A stretch of 64,000 nucleotides of DNA from Micromonospora sp. LH3U1 (GTDB lineage: Bacteria; Actinomycetota; Actinomycetes; Mycobacteriales; Micromonosporaceae), in NCBI RefSeq assembly GCF_028475105.1, contig NZ_CP116936.1, positions 248,001 through 312,000 of the forward strand. The letters run 5' to 3'. Below the pieces are notes generated by a model that did no database searches, was not told the DNA's origin, and worked only from the letters and a program-made list of their open reading frames with translations. Shown in pieces: positions 59,471 to 64,000 of this stretch. A program made the position numbers and the translations under genes. Positions within the stretch are counted from its first letter, which is position 1. The number at the start of each line of letters is the position of its first letter.

Positions 59471-60128
59471 CAGTGCGGCCCCCGATCGGGTATACGTCGT
59501 GCCGGCTGCCCCGGACCACGTGGGGCCGTCTATCCGGCCGCGCCGACCGGTGGCCATACCGCCCAAGCGGTCGTCCGGGCGCGGTATCGGCTCGTAGATC
59601 CGCTTTCCCACCGGGCCGCGACCGTCGACTGGCCGCCTCGCGGGCCGGGCAGGACGTGACCTGCGGACCTGGTGTCATCGCGTCATTCGCTGCCCCGTCG
59701 GGCGGCACCGGCTATCACCGGCCAGATGACGCATCGCCGGGGGATGGCGTGATTCGGGGTCCGCGGGTGGCGGGAGTTTGCCACCGACGGCGGGACTGTC
59801 CCGCTGTCGCCAGCCTGGCCGAGTCGCGGCCCTCGTTGACGGAACCCGGTACCCGCTGGACTCATGGGACCAAGCGGCATCTCGTCTCACACGCCTCCGG
59901 CGGTTGCCGTTTCTCGGCCGCCCTCGCAGTAATCAACGGGCCGGTGAACCGTGCCGAGGTCAGTTGCGGCGTCAGTGCCCGCCTCCGTTGCGGGGTCGTC
60001 CTTGAACCTGACCCGGCAACGGACCCCCGGTTCCGCTCACACCGCAGCACACACCGCCAGTGATCAGATCCGTCCCAGCTCAGAGAGACCTTCCGGTCTC
60101 TCCCTCACCCCCGCAGGAGCCACCAACC

Positions 60129-61064
60129 ATGTCCGATCAGATTCTTCGTGCCCAGTCCATGCTGACCGCCCGCGACCACGTCCTGCTCGGCTGGCTGGCC
60201 GACCACGGCGTGCTGACCACGCCGCAGGTCGCCTACGCCCTGTTCCCGTCGCTGGACTTCGCCCAACGCCGGCTGCGCCGGCTCCACGATGTCGGCGTCA
60301 TCGACCGGTTCCGGCCGCTGAAGACCGACGGCGGCTCCTACCCGTACCACTGGGTCCTGGACCAACTCGGCGCGGAACTCGTCGCCGTGGACCGTGACCA
60401 GCCACCGCCACGGCCCAGCCAGACCAAGGCCCGACGCCGCCGCTGGACCGTCGCCCGCATCCTGGACCACCGGCTCGGCGTCAACCAGTTCTTCACGGAC
60501 CTCGCCGGTCACGCCCGCACTCACCCCGACCATCAACTGCGGCGGTGGTGGCCGGAGGCGCGGTGCGCCGACCTCGGTGTCTTCGCCAACGCCGACTCTC
60601 ACGTCGCACTCCAGGTCAGTCCCGCCCCGGTCCATCCCGACGGCCACGGCATCTGGACGGCCGGCAACCGGCAGGTGCCGTTCTTCCTCGAGTACGACAC
60701 CGGCACCGAACCTCTGACCGAGCTCGTCCGCAAACTCGACGACTACCACCAGATGGCCCGCTGGGGAGGGCCGCAGTGGCCGGTGCTGCTGTGGCTGCAC
60801 TCCGCCGAGCGCGCCCACCACCTGCACCAGCGACTGGCAGAGCAGACGCTGTTCGCGCCCGTGGTCACCGCCAGCCGCGACCATGCCGCCCGGGCCGCCA
60901 TCGGCCCCGCCGGACCGCTGTGGCAACTGCACGGCCATCACGGCCTGCTCACTCTGGCCGACCTCGCCGACGCGCTGCCCTTCCTGCAACACCCCGACCA
61001 CGGGCCCGACGCGTTCGGCCATCCCTTCGCCCCGCGCCGAAAGGCCGGGCCGCCGCAAGGCTGA
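60129..61064 (+). CDS. Replication-relaxation family protein (Replic_Relax)
   Basis: A 311-aa protein; the ATG at 60129 follows GCAGGAGCCACC. The N-terminal winged helix (LTARDHVLLGWLADHGVLTT, then QVAYALFPSLDFAQRRLRRL) and the later YPYHWVLDQLGAELVAV and VPFFLEYDTGTEPLTELVRK strands are the family pattern, including the EYD and K residues of its nuclease-like core. Such proteins are found in actinomycete plasmids and integrative elements and are implicated in plasmid replication or mobilisation. Here it is transcribed from the promoter side of module B. Downstream only IS remnants remain. Confidence 0.88.
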   Translation: MSDQILRAQSMLTARDHVLLGWLADHGVLTTPQVAYALFPSLDFAQRRLRRLHDVGVIDRFRPLKTDGGSYPYHWVLDQLGAELVAVDRDQPPPRPSQTKARRRRWTVARILDHRLGVNQFFTDLAGHARTHPDHQLRRWWPEARCADLGVFANADSHVALQVSPAPVHPDGHGIWTAGNRQVPFFLEYDTGTEPLTELVRKLDDYHQMARWGGPQWPVLLWLHSAERAHHLHQRLAEQTLFAPVVTASRDHAARAAIGPAGPLWQLHGHHGLLTLADLADALPFLQHPDHGPDAFGHPFAPRRKAGPPQG

Positions 61065-61189
61065 ACAGCAGACCGCCGCGCCCGCACGTCGGTCGACGGC
61101 AGGACCTGCGACGTACGCCGCGTCGAGCCCTGTCTCCGACGTCGCCACACCTTGCGACTCCGCCGGTGTTCACGCCTGTGCCGCGATCC

Positions 61190-61355
61190 GCACACGGAGC
61201 GTTGACCCCTACCGCGACCACCTGCGCCGCCGTCGGCAGCAAGATCCCGCCGTCGGCGCTACCCAACTCCTCGCCGAGATCAGGGAACTGGGCTACACCG
61301 ACAGCCTCAACCTGCTCTACCGCTACATCACCCAGGGCCGGGTCGAAGCTGACCC
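61190..61355 (+). mobile_element. ISL3-like transposase fragment
   Basis: About 50 residues remain in frame: SVDPYRDHLRRRRQQDPAVG, then ATQLLAEIRELGYTDSLNLL and YRYITQGRVEADPP. This is the middle region of ISL3-type transposases (the segment before the inner helix-turn-helix). Both ends are missing. It directly adjoins an IS5-type fragment. Confidence 0.7.
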
Positions 61356-61359
61356 CCCC

Positions 61360-61582
61360 CGAGGTGATGATCCCGTACCGCAGACCCAATGACGGCAGCG
61401 AGCTACCCGATCGGAAGAAGGACCTGAACAAGCAACACCGCACGGTCCGCGCCCAGGTCGAACACGCTCTGGCTCGCATGAAGAGCTTCAGGATCCTGCG
61501 GGACTACCGGCGTGCTACCAGCACATTGACCGATACCGCTTCCGCCATCGCCCACCCGCACAACATCATCCTGCTCGGGTGA
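61360..61582 (+). mobile_element. IS5-family transposase C-terminal fragment
   Basis: The end of an IS5-type DDE transposase remains: VMIPYRRPNDGSELPDRKKD, then KQHRTVRAQVEHALARMKSF with the catalytic Glu region, and DTASAIAHPHNIILLG. The N-terminal and central parts are absent. Its subgroup differs from the IS5 remnant at 23.2-23.6 kb. The two IS fragments mark a recombination scar between the replication-relaxation gene and the DNA methyltransferase gene. Confidence 0.75.
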
Positions 61583-61631
61583 CACCAGCGCCGGTGCCGG
61601 GCAACGCCTTCACCGAGTTACGAGACGTCCT

Positions 61632-62765
61632 TTAGCGAGACGACAACGTAGGACGTGCCGCATTTGCAGACGAAGGCGGGACCGTCGCGCGGCGGTGGGT
61701 TCGGGTGACTCGAGTCCGGGCGTTCTCCACATGCTGCACGATTGCTTCACCGACTGCTTGGGCGAGCTTCGGCGGCACGGCATTACCGATGAGCCGCCCA
61801 AGGGGAGCGAACTGCACCGGATCCTCGGGCGCGACGAACTCATAACCGCGCGGGAAACTCTGAAGGATCGCAGCTTCTCGCAGAGAGATTGCGCGGTCCT
61901 GTTCGGGGTGACCGAAACGGCCGGCGCCATAGTTGTAGGACAACGTCGTGATGGTCGGCGATGGTTCATCCCAGGTCATGCGGGCGTACACGTTGCGAAA
62001 GGTGGAGCCCGATGACTTACGGTGGCACGGGGCGCGAAGGTCCTCGCGCCAGTCCTCCCAGGTGCCGCCTGGCTTCGAGCTTCTGATCCTCTCCAGGTTG
62101 ACCGGCGTCAGCGTGCGGCTCTTGTGGAGACGATCCGTTGGGTCTACTTTCCCGTGGGCGAGCGGGGGAAGTCCCCGAATGGCGCGTTCGACGGTGACAT
62201 AGTCGGTCGACACGAGTGCGCCCTTGGGTACGCGAATATCACCAAGTAATGAAGCGACGAGAACCATTCGGCGGCGATGTTGGGGAACTCCGTATGCGGG
62301 GCAATAGCACGACTCGAAGTGGACCGAGTAGCCGAGCTCTCTCAGCTTGAGGACGAATTCCTTGAACACCGCGGTGCTTCCAATGCGGGGAACGTTCTCC
62401 ATGGTGACGACTTCGGGCCTTGTGCCCTCCACCAGGCGGCGAACTTCGTTCACGAGCGGCCACTGGGCTTCTTGGGAGGTGTCGGCACCCCGCCGGTACG
62501 AAGAGAACGGCTGGCAAGGGGCGCAACCAGCCAATACACGGACGGATCCCTTCGGCCACATGGCGGCTAACTCGCTGGCCTTCAACTCCCGCACGTCCTT
62601 CTTGTGAAAAGGTGCGCGGACGTTGGCGCGGTAGGGATAGTCGCAGGTGGCGTCGATGTCGACTCCCGCGACGACGTCAATGCCCGCGTCCTGTAGGCCG
62701 TACGACAGGCCGCCCACCCCGCAGAATAGGTCAACTGCGGCGATCTTGAGGGGTCGTGGGGCCAT
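61632..62765 (-). CDS. dcm: DNA (cytosine-5) methyltransferase (377 aa)
   Basis: All main C5-methyltransferase motifs are present: IAAVDLFCGVGGLSYGLQDA (motif I, SAM), VRVLAGCAPCQPFSSYRRGA (motif IV, nucleophile Cys in PCQ), VVTMENVPRIG (motif VI), YGVPQHRRRMVLVA (motif VIII) and LGRLIGNAVPPKLAQAVGEA (motif X). The target-recognition region lies between VIII and IX (about 190-270). It methylates a cytosine in a short DNA motif, as in restriction-modification or related defence systems. No restriction enzyme is seen inside the window; the partner could lie past the right edge, beyond the divergent sigma-factor gene. Confidence 0.93.
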   Translation of the reverse strand: MAPRPLKIAAVDLFCGVGGLSYGLQDAGIDVVAGVDIDATCDYPYRANVRAPFHKKDVRELKASELAAMWPKGSVRVLAGCAPCQPFSSYRRGADTSQEAQWPLVNEVRRLVEGTRPEVVTMENVPRIGSTAVFKEFVLKLRELGYSVHFESCYCPAYGVPQHRRRMVLVASLLGDIRVPKGALVSTDYVTVERAIRGLPPLAHGKVDPTDRLHKSRTLTPVNLERIRSSKPGGTWEDWREDLRAPCHRKSSGSTFRNVYARMTWDEPSPTITTLSYNYGAGRFGHPEQDRAISLREAAILQSFPRGYEFVAPEDPVQFAPLGRLIGNAVPPKLAQAVGEAIVQHVENARTRVTRTHRRATVPPSSANAARPTLSSR

Positions 62766-63058
62766 GCTCGGATCTTAGTTGGTTGACGACCTTCAACGCT
62801 GGCTGGCGTCCTCGCCAGGCTCCAGGCCCGAGCGGAAGTTGCAGTGGGCTGCCTAACTGTCCACTGTGCGACACATGTGCCCGTCGCTCGACGGGTGTGG
62901 GAGCGCTAGCGTTTCCACATGACTCATGATCGACGCTGGAGCGGCGCTGGCTGCGACGTGAGGCGCCGCTGCCCACTGGGCGAATGGAACACTTGTTCCA
63001 TTCGTCCGGTTCTGTCGTAGCCCAGCCCTACGCTCGGTTCACACGACGAGGAGGGCAC
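62766..63058. promoter_or_regulatory. Divergent promoter region of methyltransferase and sigma factor
   Basis: CGAATGGAACA (62981-62991) and TGTTCCATTCG (62994-63004) form a perfect 11-2-11 palindrome, 55 bases before the sigma-factor ATG and about 215 bases before the methyltransferase ATG. It is a strong operator candidate. Further weak symmetry occurs at 62840-62870. ACGAGGAGGGCAC precedes the sigma start at 63059. Confidence 0.65.
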
Positions 63059-64000
63059 ATGACGGCGGCCATGAGGGCTTCAGCGCCACCTTCCGCGCGT
63101 GTGTCCGCAGCTCTCGCTGAAGAGCTGCGGGGGATTCTCGATCGACACGAGGGTCCTCGAGCGCAGTCGCTCGTGGCGGACTTCGCCGTCCGCCATCGCC
63201 TCACCCACAACGATGTCGACGCCTTGTTGGTGATGCTGACCCGGCAGCGAGCCGCGAGCCACACGGCGTCGCCATCCTGCCCGTCGGCAACTGGGCCGTC
63301 CTCGCCGGCCCACCTCGTCGGTCCGGCGAAGGCTGAGGACCCCAGCCTGCAGGGCTGCTCGCCCCTCGTCTCGGCCGTCGGCGAGCAAGACGAGGAGCAA
63401 GACGAGGACAGCCTTGCCTGGATGTTCGAAGACGTCCCTGAGCCGTCCGCATTTCCGGCGTCCGACGACGCGGTGGGCAAGGCGTTCGAGGACCTGTTCG
63501 GTGACTGGAGCCGTACGGGCGGCAAGCTGACGCGGGCCGAGATCGCTCTGCTCGCGACACGACGTGGCCTCTCCGCCGATCAACACGGTGAGCTGCTGGG
63601 CCTGTTGGAGGGCGCTGGCGTTGAACTGCCCGCGCCCGTAGAGGTGCGCCCGGTGAGATCCGCGGCCAAGGGCTACGAGCTGCAAGGGGACAGTGTCCGC
63701 CAATACCTGCGGGCCATTGGCCGATATCCCCTGATCAACGCCGTACGCGAGGTCGAGCTCTGGTCCCTGATTCGGCAGGGGGAGGCGGCGCGATGCACAC
63801 TTGATGCCGGCTGGAGCGAACTCTCACGAAAAGACCGACGATCGCTGCGTGACCGTGTCGACGACGGGCGGGCGGCGCACGCCGAGTTGGTGTCTGCAAA
63901 CTTGCGGCTCGTGGTGTCGATCGCCAAGGCCAACCAGTACCACCACAGCGGCGTCGAGTTCGCCGACCGGATTCAAGATGGCAACCTCGGCCTGATGCAC
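63059..64000 (+). CDS. Sigma-70-family RNA polymerase sigma factor, N-terminal part (runs off the window)
   Basis: The ATG at 63059 follows GAGGAGG, and the frame stays open for 314 codons to the window end. A variable N-terminal region of about 200 residues includes an acidic run (GEQDEEQDEDSLAWMFED) and two helical segments. Sigma region 1.2 follows (about 210-240: DSVRQYLRAIGRYPLINAVR, then EVELWSLIRQGE), and region 2 begins at about 274 (AHAELVSANLRLVVSIAKAN, then FADRIQDGNLGLM). The core-binding region looks intact. It is divergent from a DNA methyltransferase gene, an unusual setting for a primary-like sigma factor. Confidence 0.87.
   Translation, partial: MTAAMRASAPPSARVSAALAEELRGILDRHEGPRAQSLVADFAVRHRLTHNDVDALLVMLTRQRAASHTASPSCPSATGPSSPAHLVGPAKAEDPSLQGCSPLVSAVGEQDEEQDEDSLAWMFEDVPEPSAFPASDDAVGKAFEDLFGDWSRTGGKLTRAEIALLATRRGLSADQHGELLGLLEGAGVELPAPVEVRPVRSAAKGYELQGDSVRQYLRAIGRYPLINAVREVELWSLIRQGEAARCTLDAGWSELSRKDRRSLRDRVDDGRAAHAELVSANLRLVVSIAKANQYHHSGVEFADRIQDGNLGLMH

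Larger units (their letters stand above)
57941..60128. promoter_or_regulatory. Two-kilobase non-coding control/origin-like region
   Basis: No frame here has convincing codon use. The region lies between the minus-strand xis-int pair and the plus-strand replication-relaxation gene. It contains outward-facing near-identical modules at 58208-58278 and 59400-59470, iterons of the type TSGCTGTGAG, and repeated TGTCAA motifs between 58676 and 59167. The stretch from 59480 to 60060 shows nothing I can name. It is the best candidate for the element's replication origin and main promoters. Confidence 0.6.

Noticed and set aside
59320..60063. A 247-codon plus-strand open frame overlapping module B
   Set aside because: It runs through the iteron and promoter-like elements and has Arg/Pro/Gly-rich low-complexity sequence; judged non-coding.

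Overview
The window is GC-rich with an actinomycete gene style: GTG and TTG starts, many 4-base stop/start overlaps, and families typical of Micromonosporaceae and Streptomycetaceae (paired LtrA proteins, a MarR-GNAT fusion, XRE/TPR regulators, remnants of actinomycete integrative elements). A Micromonospora-like chromosome is the best guess. This rests on gene content and style only; no database search was possible.

Layout. (1) 0-10.9 kb is ordinary chromosome: a zinc-ribbon protein, two LtrA membrane proteins around a MarR-GNAT fusion, LysR, a RibD/DHFR-like reductase with a GNAT, a TetR-controlled monooxygenase/methyltransferase/lipoprotein operon, and a Phd/VapC toxin-antitoxin pair. (2) 11.04-15.38 kb is a decayed integrative element. 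It is bounded by two truncated copies of a tRNA-Lys 3' end, and the 3' half of a pSAM2-like integrase lies beside the right copy. (3) 16.3-22.0 kb encodes a secreted RHS/YD-repeat polymorphic toxin with a translationally coupled candidate immunity protein. (4) 22.2-25.8 kb holds a broken helicase, an IS5-type remnant and an intact HTH-caspase-WD40 protein. (5) 26.0-38.9 kb is a long minus-strand gene set: radical-SAM-like protein, enolase-superfamily protein, HAD phosphatase, GGDEF-like protein, divergent phosphoketolase, PhyH dioxygenase and SAM methyltransferase, then a CdiA-type tRNase toxin with SitI3-type immunity, then a NUDIX-nucleotidyltransferase fusion and a kinase-like protein. A divergent XRE/TPR regulator and a phosphotransferase stand at its head. 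(6) 42.1-46.9 kb has a permease, formamidase and GPP34 operon, a frameshifted CU044_5270-like gene and a GNAT. (7) 46.95-64 kb begins at an intact tRNA-Lys(TTT) and is dense in defence-like and mobile genes: a kinase-TIR-STAND-TPR giant protein with a membrane NUDIX protein of the SMODS-associated type, a two-gene unit with a PD-(D/E)XK-like member, an integrase/excisionase pair, a structured 2-kb non-coding control region, a replication-relaxation protein, IS remnants, a DNA cytosine methyltransferase, and a sigma-70 factor running off the window.

The strongest candidate for an undescribed system is the minus-strand pair at 48.6-53.6 kb. A membrane-anchored NUDIX sensor/effector is encoded just upstream of a 1405-residue protein combining a kinase-like domain, a TIR-like domain, a STAND ATPase and TPR-like repeats. 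The simplest reading is an immune module in which the TIR-like domain acts on NAD or nucleotides and the membrane NUDIX protein senses or clears the product. The second most interesting unit is the phosphoketolase/GGDEF-like/radical-SAM-like operon, which matches no pathway I can name. The third is the control region at 58.2-59.5 kb, where two nearly identical promoter-like modules face outward over arrays of 10-bp iterons.
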